DNA of 64,000 nt from Blasia pusilla (GCA_050084515.1 CM114273.1:37324001-37388000), one strand, 5' to 3'. Counted from the stretch's first letter, positions 21,743 through 32,644 are shown. Notes: generated from the letters alone by a model not told the origin. Numbers and translations are program-made.

Positions 21743-22690
21743 CTAGGGCAGTGAGAAAGGGAAGAATATAAACTTAAACAGAAAATAGGATGGGAAACCC
21801 ATCAAGATACAAACGAGGGGGGCAAAGAGAGCCAAAAAAACCCCAAGGGCCAAAACCGGCCGCGAAGAGACAGAAGGGGGCCTCCCCCCCTTATGACCAA
21901 AATCACCAATAGCAGAGATGATATCAACAACACCTAGAGAATTATGGCTACTACTAAGTGGGCCTCTAGCGTTGGCGTCTCCAACCGCCTGAGCCCGCAG
22001 CAAAAGCCCATTTGCTTGGGCACATTGCAAAGCTGTGGAGACCCGTTGCTTACAATAAAGTATCGTAGTGGCTAAGGACAACCCATTTCTTGACTGGAGA
22101 TGATGGGTGCAATCCGTAAGGAACGAGTCAAACCTCTCCCCCATAGCCCCGTACATCTCAATGGCTAGGAGGATAAAATGATGTCTGTCATGAAGTCGAC
22201 TGTAAATGTGGGTCTTCATTGCCACCGCTCCATGTAGCAATCTCCCTTGTGCCACCACTTGGGCTCGCATCGCCTCCCACATAGGATCCATCACTACAAC
22301 ATCCGCTACCACCACCTCAGACTCCCACGTCATGTAGAGATCAGCATGAATAAGGGAATCCCGCATGGAGTAGTGCCTCTCTCTCTACATATGGAAGCCA
22401 CTCTCTGAGCTATAGAGAACATAATATCCCGCACTGCATCGTGAGTGGCTATCCTCTCACCTCCAAATGCACACCAAGTGGATCCAGACTTCGGCGACAC
22501 TCCCAATGTGTCGAAACAACCACCGATGGTTGGGGTAGGCCCACTCAGAACCGCATCGCTGTAGTGTAGGTAAGTGGTGCAATGCAAAAAGCCGGGATGA
22601 AGGGACGAGCCCCCATCCATGAGCCTGCTTGTCGTGACCCTCATAACCAAAAAACACCAAATTGGAGCCAAGTTGAACATCAGAACTCAA
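21743..22690 (-). pseudogene. Unrecognised ORF, probably transposon-related
   Basis: Minus-strand frames at 22,690/22,680-22,330 and 22,366-21,743 together suggest one broken protein of about 300 residues. Recognisable features are only compositional: YEGHDKQAHGWGLVP near the start, helical stretches such as HHFILLAIEMYGAMGERFDSF, then CAQANGLLLRAQAV, and a hydrophobic C-terminal tail that may be read-through. The frame changes near 22,360. I do not recognise the family. It lies directly upstream of the chromovirus leader, so it could belong to another element into which the retrotransposon inserted. Confidence 0.3.
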
Positions 22691-22699
22691 GTGGACTCA

Positions 22700-23661
22700 C
22701 GCTACGATGTTTGCACTTTGGAGAGGCATTTGGAAAGGTCTCTTGGAAAATTCCAAGAGACGAAATGCGGAACAGAGTTGTGCGTTTCGTGCGTTAGTGG
22801 TTGCAACCAGGAAACCTAGAACAAACGCAAGCTAAGACTTGAGATGAGTTGAGTCTTGGAAGGTTGGTTGCTAAGGAGGTGAGAACCAGGTTTGGAACAC
22901 GACTAGCGTTTGGGGAATTTGACTATGTTTTGGACCATAACGTTTAGCCCCAAGATGATTTTGGGACAAATAAGAGCGAGTTGGAAAGATCATCTTGAGA
23001 CGCTTCCAACGCACTAAAGATCTTAGCAAACGCATAAGTATAGACCGAGATATTGGCCGAAAACAATTGTGTGAGCAATCGGGTTGAGGGCCAATTGGAG
23101 AGGCCCGGGTGTCTTTCCCTAAAGGTAGGGGGACCCCGGAGATCCCCAGAAGTACTAGTAAGGGAGGAGTCTCTCCAAGATATCTTGGAACACGAATCCC
23201 CACTTTGAGCGCCAAACGGCGTCTCAGAGGCACGGGTTGGAACGGGAGTTTGGCGTTGGAACTCGAAACCCAAACCTGATCCAAGGGAGTGGACTTTGTA
23301 CACCACACTTGGATTCCAACCCGAGATTCACTTCATGCAAGTCTCGGTTAGGGACTTATTGGATGTCCATTGGACAGTTAGAACCGCCAGGCGCGAAACG
23401 CCGTTTGAGGTTTTTGAACCGACCAGGAAGTCTGTCCCAAGTCTTTCGAGACTTGCCCGTGTTGTAAACCGCAAAACTTGGAAGGTTGAGCTTGATAAGA
23501 GACCAAGATGAGAACTCAGAAAGTTAGCCCGCTGATTGATCCAAGACCCGACTAATCAAAGTGCGTGTTTGGATGCAGATCGGCATTGAGAGTGTGACCT
23601 AATGAACGCACGCTTCTGCAACAACAAGATTAATGTTCAAGGAGAGTAGGCGCACGACACG
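22700..23661 (+). mobile_element. Putative 5' LTR region of the chromovirus
   Basis: About 0.96 kb preceding the primer binding site and lacking coding blocks. By position it should hold the 5' LTR. The exact LTR start cannot be placed, because the 3' LTR that would define it is missing after the chromodomain (about 40,800). Repeated phrases such as TTGGAACACGA and CCAACGCACTAAAGATCTTAG are seen, but no terminal TG...CA can be assigned with confidence. Confidence 0.4.
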
Positions 23662-23673
23662 TGGTATCAAAGC
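23662..23673 (+). promoter_or_regulatory. Retrotransposon primer binding site (initiator Met tRNA)
   Basis: TGGTATCAAAGC matches the plant LTR-retrotransposon PBS TGGTATCAGAGC (complement of the 3' end of initiator tRNA-Met) at 11 of 12 positions. It sits 149 bp upstream of the gag start, as expected for the minus-strand primer site. Confidence 0.75.
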
Positions 23674-23810
23674 AAATCCTTGATGAGCGTGAACTTGGGG
23701 TTGTGGAAGATCTGGACGTTTGAGAAGAACTCGAGGTAGGTGGAAGACTGGGACGCTTGAGGAGGAATGCAAGAGATGAGGAGGAGATCTGAGAAAGCGA
23801 GGACTCGCAA

Positions 23811-25730
23811 ATGGTGACCAAGGGCGAAGAACCGAGGAAACCGCGAGTCAAAGCAAAAAATCCGAGAGGCAAATCAATGATGGACCGTGAGCCAGAGGTG
23901 GAGATTGCGACTCCCAAAGTGCTGAGTCCTAGACATGAGGATGTTCTAAACAAAAATCTTTCCGCGGGACCTTTGGTTCCAAACTCAAACCTTCCTGCGT
24001 TTTATATCCAAATGATGGGATTGATGAAGGTGATGGCAGACCAAATGGCCAAACAAAGCAAGATGATAATAGAATTCAACTCGAATGGAGCCTCTAGTTC
24101 TGGCAAGAAGCTTTGTAAGACAAATTTTCCAATGCCATACATAGGAATGGGGCGTTCGTGGAAAGTGAGTGAGTTTCTAACGGAACTCAAACTTTATTTC
24201 GAAGCGCAACAAGCAGATGAGCAAGACAAAGTGACTGTAGGGGTCACGTTTTTGAAGGATCACGCTCTCCACTGGTGGACGACTCACTGTAAAGAACATC
24301 TAGGCCATGGAAGAAAGTTGAGTTGGGAAGATTTCAAGGAGTTGATTGGGAATCAATTCACTCCGGAATATCAAGAGTATCGCGATGGCATGGAGTTTGT
24401 GAGGTTGCGCCAAAGTGGATCCCTTAGCGTTTATGTGCGAGAGTTCAGTGCACTCATGAGCTCACTTTCCACAGATGAGTTTACAAAGAAGGTGATCTTC
24501 TTAAGTGGACTCAAACCGAGCGCCGAAAAGGCCCTCTTTCATATGCCTCACATTCCAAAGACGTGCGCGGAACTCCTGAGACTAGCAGAGCGGATAGGGG
24601 ACGATGAAGTCCAAAACCAAAAACCATTTGAGCCAAAAAGTTTTTCTAAGTTACCAAAAAAAAAAGGGACATCCAAGATGGTTTGGAATGGGGGTGAGTG
24701 CGACCACGGAGGGTCTCTTGCCCCAGCAGCAAAACGAGTGGAACTCAACGCGAAGCCAAGAGGGCCGCCGTTCACAAAGTCAATAAATGCCAAAGTGATT
24801 TGCTACAGTTATGGCGAACCCGGGCATATGGCTAAGGAATGTGTGAGGCCCAAGGTTAGTAAACCAAATATGATTGCATTTGCTGCTAAGCACTTATCGG
24901 CGGGAGATCTAGATACATCTCTCCAAGTCACCAAGAGAACGCCCAATTTGGTTTACCTAGGATCCAAGATCGCTAATCGCGATGTGATGTTGCTCGTTGA
25001 TACAGGTGCTTCGCACTCATTCTTAAGCCCGAGAATCGTGAAGACATTGGGATTGCCAACCACCAAGGCGGATGTACCCATTAGGGTAGGATTCGTGGGA
25101 GGTAAGTCCCACCAGACCTCAGAGTTGGTTTTAGGGCTAGTTGTGAGATGCGGAGTATTTGAGTTGAAGGAGAATTTCACAATTTGCGACATGGACGGAA
25201 TCAATGGAGTCTTGGGAAACACGTTCTTGGATGTGTATGAGGTGGAACTAAGGCATAGATCTTTGAGGGTGAGTGTCTTGGTTAACGGCAAACGGACGGA
25301 CGTTAGATTAGTTTGTGAGGTTCCTAGGAAGATGGAGTTGGAAAACGCCATCACGAGGACGAGTTTGGCCGAGTTAGAGGAAGGATTCATGTGCTTGATG
25401 AGACAAGTAGAGGATGATACAGGCGCGAGATGCAAAGATCAGAACTCAACTTCAAGGGGAATCCCTAAAACACTCAAGAAAGTTGTGAAAGAATTTGGAG
25501 ATGTGTTGACTAAGGAGCTTTCGACTGAGCTACCACCACATAGGGTGGTTGATCATAAGATAGAGGTAGTACCCGGATCTCAACCACCTTCAAAGGCACC
25601 ATATAGGTTGAATCAGGAAGAACTTGCCAAGTTGAAGAAAGAGTTGGGTGAACTCCTAGAGAGGAATTACATCCTAACTAGCAAGTCACCTTATGAACAA
25701 GAAGGATGGGAAGTTGAGGCTATGTGTTGA
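23811..25730 (+). CDS. Chromovirus Gag-protease (start of Gag-Pol)
   Basis: An open frame of 639 codons. Residues about 100-260 form the Gag capsid region (HWWTTHCKEH, WEDFKELIGNQFTPEYQ, then LSVYVREFSAL). Near residue 330 is a CCHC knuckle reading CYSYGEPGHMAKEC, with the second Cys changed to Tyr, which should weaken nucleic-acid binding. The aspartic protease follows, with VMLLVDTGASHSF as the catalytic DTG loop (residue about 397) and a LGNTFLD-type second loop. The frame then enters the spacer before RT (PYRLNQEELAKLKKELGELL) and ends 12 codons after a small deletion at SPYEQ, where the family has SPYAAPVLF. The Gag-protease part is intact, but the polyprotein is cut before RT. Confidence 0.9.
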   Translation: MVTKGEEPRKPRVKAKNPRGKSMMDREPEVEIATPKVLSPRHEDVLNKNLSAGPLVPNSNLPAFYIQMMGLMKVMADQMAKQSKMIIEFNSNGASSSGKKLCKTNFPMPYIGMGRSWKVSEFLTELKLYFEAQQADEQDKVTVGVTFLKDHALHWWTTHCKEHLGHGRKLSWEDFKELIGNQFTPEYQEYRDGMEFVRLRQSGSLSVYVREFSALMSSLSTDEFTKKVIFLSGLKPSAEKALFHMPHIPKTCAELLRLAERIGDDEVQNQKPFEPKSFSKLPKKKGTSKMVWNGGECDHGGSLAPAAKRVELNAKPRGPPFTKSINAKVICYSYGEPGHMAKECVRPKVSKPNMIAFAAKHLSAGDLDTSLQVTKRTPNLVYLGSKIANRDVMLLVDTGASHSFLSPRIVKTLGLPTTKADVPIRVGFVGGKSHQTSELVLGLVVRCGVFELKENFTICDMDGINGVLGNTFLDVYEVELRHRSLRVSVLVNGKRTDVRLVCEVPRKMELENAITRTSLAELEEGFMCLMRQVEDDTGARCKDQNSTSRGIPKTLKKVVKEFGDVLTKELSTELPPHRVVDHKIEVVPGSQPPSKAPYRLNQEELAKLKKELGELLERNYILTSKSPYEQEGWEVEAMC

Positions 25731-26444
25731 TTATCGGGCGCTGAATAAAGTGACGGTAAGGAAAACTATCCTCTCCCAAGGATGGATGACCTCTTTGATC
25801 GATTGTTAGGTGCCAAGTATTGCGGCCGGATTGACTTGAAATCAGGGTATTGTCAAATTCAGATTGCCAAAGCGGATGTAGAGAAGACTGCGTGTAGAAC
25901 GAGATACGGTTTGTTCGAGTTAGTGGTAATGCCTTTCGGTCTTTGTAATGCGCCTCCAAAATTCACCACTTTGATGAACTCCATCTTTCATAAGGAGACG
26001 GATAAGTTTGTGATCATCTACATAGATGACATACTCATCTATTCGAAAACACTCGAGGAGCACGCTCGACATTTGAAGACGGTGTTTGAGAAACTCAAGA
26101 CGAACAAGCTGTATGAAAATTCGGATAAGAGTGAGCTCGATTTGACGAAGATCAAGTTCTTGGGGCATGTGGTTAGTGCAAATGGAGTGAGTCCACACAT
26201 GGAGAAGGTAAGCGCCATTACCGAATGGGAACCGCTTTCCACTGTGAAGGGGATGAGGAGGTTCATTGGAGCATCCCAATTTTACCGGACATACGTGAAG
26301 AACTTTTCAGGAATAGTGAAACCTCTCACAGATTGGACCGCAAAATTTTCCAACACAACATGGACCAAGAAAGTGGATAAAGCATTCAATCGAGTCAAAG
26401 AGATCCTCTCGCAAGAACTAGTTCTGAAGGTCATCGGAGTTTGA
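25693..26444 (+). pseudogene. Chromovirus reverse transcriptase
   Basis: RT resumes in another frame at 25,693 with KKDGKLRLCVDYRALNKVTV, then shifts again near 25,765 into the long frame starting MDDLFDRLLGAKYCGRIDL. Hallmarks are YGLFELVVMPFGLCNAP and the catalytic FVIIYIDDILIYSK box with both aspartates present, plus FLGHVVS and MRRFIGASQFYRTYV. The two compensating frame changes and the lost APV segment make the enzyme unlikely to be made. Copies DNA for retrotransposition when intact. Confidence 0.9.
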
Positions 26445-26822
26445 CCAACCGTTCGAGGTGCACACTGATGCTTATGATTTCGCGATTGCTGGAATGTTGA
26501 AGCAAAAAGGAGACCTGTAGCATACAAGAGCAAGAAGCTTAGTGACACCGAAAGGAGATGGCCCATTCATGAGAAAGAGTTATTCGCGGTGGTTCATTGC
26601 TTGAGAAAGTGGCATCACTATCTGGGGCTTCACAAGACTCAAGAATTCACCTATAACATATCGCTCAAGTATTTTGAGACCCAGGATCGCATAACACCGA
26701 AGCAACTTCGATGGCATGATACCTTGGCGTTGACGAATGTGGAGCTAATCCACAAGTTGGGGAAAGACAATGTCATTCCAGATGCGTTAAGTCGCATATG
26801 CCATCGACGACACAAGTGTTGA
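26430..26822 (+). pseudogene. Chromovirus RNase H
   Basis: PFEVHTDAYDF supplies the first catalytic Asp. A frame change after LKQKGD is followed by KLSDTERRWPIHEKELFAVV-type sequence in the shifted frame (catalytic Glu) and FETQDRITPKQLRWHDTLA. It ends at GKDNVIPDALSRI, which carries the final Asp. At least two frame changes or stops, including TAG after GDL. Order and spacing match Ty3/gypsy Pol. Confidence 0.85.
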
Positions 26823-27600
26823 GAGTAATGTTTCCTAATGAAACAGACCTGGAAAGAAGGATTCGTGAAGGATACATGAAGGATGCGCAAGCAAGGGAGT
26901 ACCTTGGGAAGTTAACGGGGCAAGAAGGTGGCCAATCTAAGTTTGAGACACGGCTTGCTAAGGTTTAAGCAAAGCAGGATCTATGTAGGTCAGGGCAAGC
27001 TACAGACCAAAGTGTTTGTGGAATGTCATGATGGACCTTTGGCAGGACACAAAGGGGAGAAATCCACTCTTGTTGTTTTGGCCAAAAGGTTCTTCTGGCC
27101 CAACATGAAGGAAGATGTTGCTCAATATGTGAAAACCTACGTGACCTGTCAGGCGAACACAGTTTCTTATGCGAAGAAATAAGGCTTACTTCATCCTTTG
27201 CCGATCTCCGAGGGACCCTTGCAAAGCATTAGCATGGATTTCATTACAAGTCTTCCGGAATCTGAGGGATACAACGCTCTACTTGTGATAGTTGATTGGT
27301 TTAGCAAGTTGGGGAGGTTTGTGCCGACGAGAGAGTCTGCGACGGCCTATGCAACTTCCCAACTATTCTTGGATGGTTGGTGGCAAGCTCATGGATTGCC
27401 TAGGAGCATTATGTCCGATCGAGATCCGAAGTTTACCAATGCCTTTTGGAAATATCTATTCAGAACGTTCCGGACCAAACTCAGCTTTAGTACGGCCTTC
27501 CATCCTCAAGCGGATGGGCAAATGGAAAAAGTAAACTCGGTCGTGAACCAGTACTTAAGGAATTATGTGAGTGCGGACCAAAGAGATTGGACCAAGTGGC
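26823..27600 (+). pseudogene. Chromovirus integrase, N-terminal and core part
   Basis: The zinc domain is partial: ECHDGPLAGHKG gives both histidines, but the first Cys of the pair is Tyr in VKTYVTCQ. A TAA interrupts after VSYAKK at 27,180. The core follows in the same frame: ISMDFITSLP (first Asp), MSDRDPKFTN (second Asp) and FHPQADGQMEKVNSVVNQYLRNYV (catalytic Glu). Coding ends mid-codon after DWTKW at 27,600, where the MULE begins. The rest is found at 40,129. Confidence 0.9.
27592..27600. repeat. Left copy of the MULE 9-bp target-site duplication
   Basis: CCAAGTGGC here and at 40,120-40,128 flank the inserted element. The next base outside differs (A versus C), so the duplication is exactly 9 bp, the typical Mutator length. 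Confidence 0.9.
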
Positions 27601-28429
27601 GGGGGCTGGTATTCTGGCAGGAGAGAGGAAGAGAGGAAGAGAGGAGAGTCTCTCTTCAAATAAAAGGGCCAAATCCGCCTCCTCTCTTCAAAACTTTTTG
27701 ACATATTTAAAATTTTTGTTTGCTTTCAAATTCATGAAATCGTTAGAAGAGAGTAGGTAGTGGTCCACATTTGGGCCTAAAGAAACCTCCTTTTTCCAGG
27801 GGGCGAAAAAAAAGTAGACGTCATAAGACCACTACAAACATTTTTCCATCACTCTCCATGTGAGCCTAAGTTTCTTCACATTGCCTGTCTCAGTCCACAA
27901 TAAGCTGTCGAAATCAGATGGCTTGCACCCCTTGCAAGCAGGCTCACCATAACAAAGGAAAGATTTTGAGAAGTGATTCCATTCCACCCTGCACCCACGA
28001 AAATCCAATAGGTTGGGAATCCGAAATGGCAATCCGACAGGTAGTAGGAATCCTTCATATCTTAGACAAGAAAAGAAGCCTACAACTGGTTTGACGAATC
28101 TAGGGGAACGAGCCAAAAGTGAAGAAGCCAGCCACAATGCGTCAGAAGTTGGTCTCACAGGGAAAGAGTCCGATCACTCAAGCAGCCAACCTGTCGGAAT
28201 CCGACAGCTTGCCTGGAAATGGTTAAAAAGTTGCAGTGGTCAAAAAGTGAAAAGTTGCAACCCGTCGGAATCATACGGGTTGCAAAATTGTAATTCTGAG
28301 TAGCTAGAAGAACACAATCCACAAGTCCAAAAAAAATATTCAGCAAACTTTTCCAAACACCATTATCGGTTGAAAAAATCTCGTCCTTTATTACATCCGA
28401 AGGAATCTCGGAAATGTACATTTGACCTA

Positions 28430-28983
28430 GTCTATGATTTCTTCAGCCTCATCATCTTCAAATCTACTCCTAACTCTCCTAGGTTCCTGTACAAAAGGAA
28501 TGTCTTGGGATACAAGTGGCTCCTCTGGCCGATTGTAGATGGGGATCGAAAATTTTGGCGAATTCGAGAGCCTTGGCCCCCCCCCCTAGGTACACCATAA
28601 CGATCCCATGTAACATGATTTGAGTCCCACCGCCTTCCTTGGCAGTATATCTTGTACGCTCTGCAATGGGACACCCATCCAATATCAATATGTGCTCCGT
28701 CCTGGAAATACCATGATGGCAATCCACAGGTAGTAGGAATCCAACATGTCTTAGAGAAGAGAAGAAGCCTCGCCTTGTTTGACGATACTAGGGAAGGTGC
28801 CAAAGTGAAGAAGCCGCTTGAGAATGCCTCTAAAGAGTCCGAAAGAGTCCGATCACTCACGCTGACCAACTGGCCGGAATCCGGAGTTGCTTTGAATTGG
28901 TTAAAAGGTGCGATGGTCAAAAGTGAAAAGTTGCAAGCCGCGGAAATCCGCAAAGGTTGCAAAATAGAAGTCCTCGAGTACAT
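28430..28983 (-). pseudogene. Counterpart of the short MULE ORF at 3,840
   Basis: The minus strand retains RTRYTAKEGGGTQIMLHG and MVYLGG, aligned with the 3,840-4,127 frame. The frame then changes and another frame (KALEFAKIFDPHLQSARGAT) stays open. It ends near the RLKKS codons at 28,432. Neither frame is clearly the coding one. Confidence 0.25.
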
Positions 28984-29306
28984 AGACGATCATATTCGAC
29001 AAGACCAAAAAAGATATTCATCAAACTTTTACAAACACCATCATCATTGAAAAAATCTTGTCCTTTATTACATCCGAAAGAAGCTCGAATCAGTACATTT
29101 GATGTATTCTATGAAATCTTTTGCCTCGTCATCAAATAAATCCCTACTCCAAACGCTGATCAAAGCTGGGTCCTTGAGTTCTTTGAACTCACTCGTCATC
29201 GTCGAGAGCTCTTTCGGCCTTGCCCTCCGATTTTCAGAATCGTGGGAAGTGACGATGGTGTCACTACCAATGGTGGATCGAAACCGAGCTCTCGGCCGGA
29301 GGAGAG

Positions 29307-30491
29307 TTATACGCCCCAACTAGCCTGTCGTAATCGCCTTTGCCTCCTTGCAAAGGTCAAACGATTGGTGCCTTCCTCAAGGCGAATATTTCGCCACTCG
29401 CAGACGCCTCGATACTGCCCTGAAAGGCCCACTAAGTCGAACACCAAGTCACCCGGCCTTGAGCAGAGCTCGATGAGCGTTGGCATCAGGGCTGGCGACT
29501 TTTCCCTTCCTCCAAGTAATGGGGTATCGTCTTGCATGAAAATTCCCGGGGGGGCATTGTATAAACTATCTAAGCTGTACCCATCGGAGCATGGATCCAC
29601 AGGATCCAGGATCTTAAACACCTGGAAGTTGTGCTCGGGCCGAACAAAGCAGTAAACATAGGAGTGGTCCATCTGTAAAGAAGCACGTTGGAAACAATGT
29701 CACCAACTTGGCCACTGGTCTACTCTCAGTATGGTGACATAATGTGCAACACGTCCCCAAAGAACTTTGCTTAACCCTAGAGAACTTCTTTATAATCCTA
29801 ACATTGGAGCAACCTGTCAGAGTCCAACGGGTTGTTTAACAAGTGTCTTGTGATTTTTTTGTCCATGAGCAACCCGTCGGAAGGCGACAGGTTGTTGGCT
29901 TAAAGCAGCCCATGGTTGGCTAAGAGCAACCCATCGCTTTCAGACGGGTTGCATCATTCCAGAAAATTGCAAAAGCATTACACTTGCAACCCGTCGAGTT
30001 CCGACGGGTTGCATTCACCCAATGGAGACTTGCCCTCAAGCGCAATCCGCCGTGACGGATTGCAAAAGACTCAAACAATCCGACGGGTTGCATGTAGAGA
30101 TGCAACCCGTCGGAGAAAGACAATTTGGATACAAATTAAGAGCCCTAACCCGAATTTGACTCGTCGCGGATCGGAGTGGGTACTCGTTCTTGATGACCCA
30201 CGATTGCGCCGTCCTCCACTTCAAGGACCTCTTGACGCACTGGAGGTTGAAGAGATAGTCCTTGCTCCCCCCAGTCAAAACTAAGAAACATCCCTTGTCA
30301 CTGAGATAAGCGTTTGCAAAGGAAAATAGGAGCACGATCTGGTCATAAGAAAGAGGGACACTCCAGTCCGAGACCCCGTCGGACGGATTCTCGTCCCACA
30401 AGTGCAACCTCGAGGGCAAATCAGCGACGAGGAGATCCACCGCCACCTCTTGACCTCCCCATGGACAGTCCAGGGAGTGTGGCCATTTCAT
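29307..30491 (-). pseudogene. DNA N6/N4-methyltransferase-like domain of the MULE
   Basis: Two minus-strand pieces in order. 30,491-30,150 reads VAVDLLVADLPSRLHLWDE, then DWSVPLSYDQIVLLFSFANA and LSDKGCFLVLTGG. This layout is that of motif IV (DxxxxDPPW/Y) and the following strands of N6_N4-type DNA methyltransferases. 29,672-29,307 reads ALMPTLIELCSRPGDLVFDL then VGLSG, resembling motif I (LIxxxSxPGDxVLDPFxGSG). Motif IV before motif I is the beta-class order. Between them lie six palindromes (29,812-30,113), possibly an intron. The catalytic motif reads DLPS instead of DPPW, and motif I lacks the usual Phe-x-Gly-x-Gly spelling, so activity is doubtful. Family assignment rests on motif resemblance only. 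Confidence 0.45.
29812..30113. repeat. Cluster of six CAACCCGTCGG palindromes
   Basis: Units near 29,812, 29,871, 29,927, 29,986, 30,041 and 30,078, spaced about 55-60 bp apart, each an imperfect inverted repeat of GCAACCCGTCGGA. The cluster is collinear with 6,354-6,690, so it predates the duplication of these MULE copies. Several pairs have diverged in a compensatory way (for example GCAATCCGCCGTGACGGATTGC at 30,041). Confidence 0.85.
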
Positions 30492-30655
30492 TGAAGCTTT
30501 CGTCCTAGCGTTGTCAATTTTTTTATGGCGGGCGTCGACGCTTGGGAACTGAAACTTTTCAGCTCATCCTGAGGATTCGTGCAGTGAAGGATGACGCTTG
30601 TCCGGGTCGTTGTTTCTCTATGTCTTCCCAAGTATGATGGAGTGTATTCCACATC

Positions 30656-32520
30656 CTAGTCTGCTCCTTGGGACAACCTTGGCGCCTCTCGCTTCCGCTT
30701 CTCCCGAGTCTGCAGTCGGCTTGTTGGGGTCTCTATGACCTCAGACTCTGCTGGAGTTTTCTTTGCGGAGGACCTGGTCCGACCCTGTATCCCCGCTCGC
30801 CCCGACGATTCCGGCTCTCGCCTTGAATCTTCAGCCTCTCTTTGGGAAGACTCTGCCTCAGAATTTTTCGATCCCCTCGCCTTGGCTTTGAGACCTGCTA
30901 TAGATTTGTCCTTGGCGGTGATGACCTTGGACACCAACTCCGTTGTCTCGAGGGCTTGCTCCTCCACATCTACCGAAAAAAGGCACAAAATTGGGGATGT
31001 CGCCCCTACTTGCTGGCCACTTTGCATCATAGAGCACGGAGATCTTTCTCGATTTATGTCCTCGTGGTCGTTGAAGTCCAGCCAAATCGGGCAATTCTCC
31101 ACCTCCCAATCGGACATGCTTTGAGCCATCTCCATGTCGACATGGAAAATGTCTCTCCATCAGCGGAGAAGCCCACAATTTGGGCTTCGGTATTTTTGCC
31201 ATGTACTTGCATTCTTACAATGGACGAGGGAACACCATGCGTTGGAGCTCTTAGTCAAGATGCATCGGCCGCCTGCTCATGAAGATCTCGCTTCTTTGCG
31301 AAATCCCTTTTTTTCACCTCTATTTCTATGAGAAAACAGAAAGTGACTAAATCACTGAAATCTTTACAAAAACTTAGAGATACAAAGTGGCCTAGTCCGT
31401 CCGTGCGCTCACAGAAAAGCTTCGATGGAACCTGAACTGGGAGATAACTTGACATACGAGAATGCGCTACCGCTGCGGCTCCTGACTATTTGACTACTCG
31501 GGAAAACTAGGGTTTTACCTATTTTTCTTCGTTTCTATTAATAGAAAAATTTTGCATCTGGAGGATGCCCCGCACCCTGATGCGATATAGGGTTAGATAA
31601 ACCTAGTAACGCTACTCCGTAAACCACCTACGTCATATTACTATGACTCCTTCGACGTCTAAGTCGGAACCATCGATCTAGGCTTCTCCTCATACAAGGG
31701 GGCCGATCAAATCAATGGTGCTCAGAGGAGTGGATGTTGAGAATCCAATAATTTCTTCGTCAAGGTCTGCCTGAGGGATGATGCGATCCTTGAACATCGT
31801 CCTGAAACCAGGGTTTTTTATGGGCTTGTCCTGCATGACATCAAGCCAAAGTTCTAAATCTTCAGCACTCTCCAGGTTTGCTTCCTCCGGAACTGGCTCT
31901 ATTCTTTTCAACTCCGCTTGGAGACCCACGAGCATGGACTTCCTGAGAAGCCGCAACACATCCCAAAATGACCATTCACGGAGCCAATGGGAGATCACTG
32001 GATCAGAGACACCCGGAGGATGGTGTGCCGCCCTCTTTTGGGCCTCTGTGCCCTCGAGACTGATTTTCATCGGTCGGATTCTCCTAAATTTGCTAATTCC
32101 AGACAAGGCAAATCGATGCACACGATCGAGAGACACTTTCTCCCCAATCCGGCCCTGCGGATCTTCATCCCTCTTCCGCTGGCGCTTGATGATCGCCTTT
32201 AGCTCCTTGTAGAAATCGGGGCCAAGTTCGGGGTTGAGAATGGCGATGTAGCGCTGCATCTTGCTTTCCGTGTACTTCGTAGGTGCAGATACTGCAACAT
32301 GGATGAACTTTGCATGCTCAGACACAGACACTTTCTCCCTCCGTTCCAGCTCCAATGCAGCGCTCTTCTTGGCGGCCTGTATCTTCGACCAGCAAAGGAT
32401 TGTCACGGCTGCATCTTCGGAAATAAACTTATTTGCCCAAGTCTTTTTTTTTTTTTTATTTGAGCAGTTTTTTGAGCATCTCATTTACAAGGGCTGTCGC
32501 CCAAGAAGCTTTGTACCTAA
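30656..32520 (-). pseudogene. MULE minus-strand protein, central blocks
   Basis: Minus-strand frames at 32,484-31,690 (264 codons) and 31,135-30,656 (159 codons). Blocks in order: TWANKFISEDAAVTILCWSK; ELERREKVSVSEHAKFI; MQRYIAILNPELGPDFYKEL followed by a basic IIKRQRKRDED; GVSDPVISHWLREWSFWDVL; LVGLQAELKRIEP; KNPGFRTMFKDRI; then EMAQSMSDWEVENCPIW. A Lys/Glu/Ser-rich linker ends with KREKRKRE, a likely nuclear localisation signal. An insertion at 31,329-31,750 breaks the chain. The degenerate copy at 7,038-8,656 confirms the order. No known domain is recognised. It probably precedes the methyltransferase-like region in one gene. Confidence 0.5.
31329..31750. mobile_element. 422-bp insertion absent from the other MULE copy
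   Basis: Compared with 7,905-7,925, where CTCTATTTCTTCATCAAGG is continuous, this copy carries an extra 422 bp flanked on both sides by ATTTCT. That is consistent with a small transposon or solo LTR with a 6-bp target duplication. I cannot identify terminal repeats or a coding capacity. The sequence includes CTAGGGTTTTACC, a common leader-like phrase. Confidence 0.5.
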
Positions 32521-32644
32521 AAGGATGTCGTTAGCACTTTCTTCACCCGATCGCAATCACGGATCGATGGTGGGTGACATTCCCCTCCGATACAATCATG
32601 CATATCCAAACTCAATATTAGAAATTTTGCAAGGTACATGGGTT

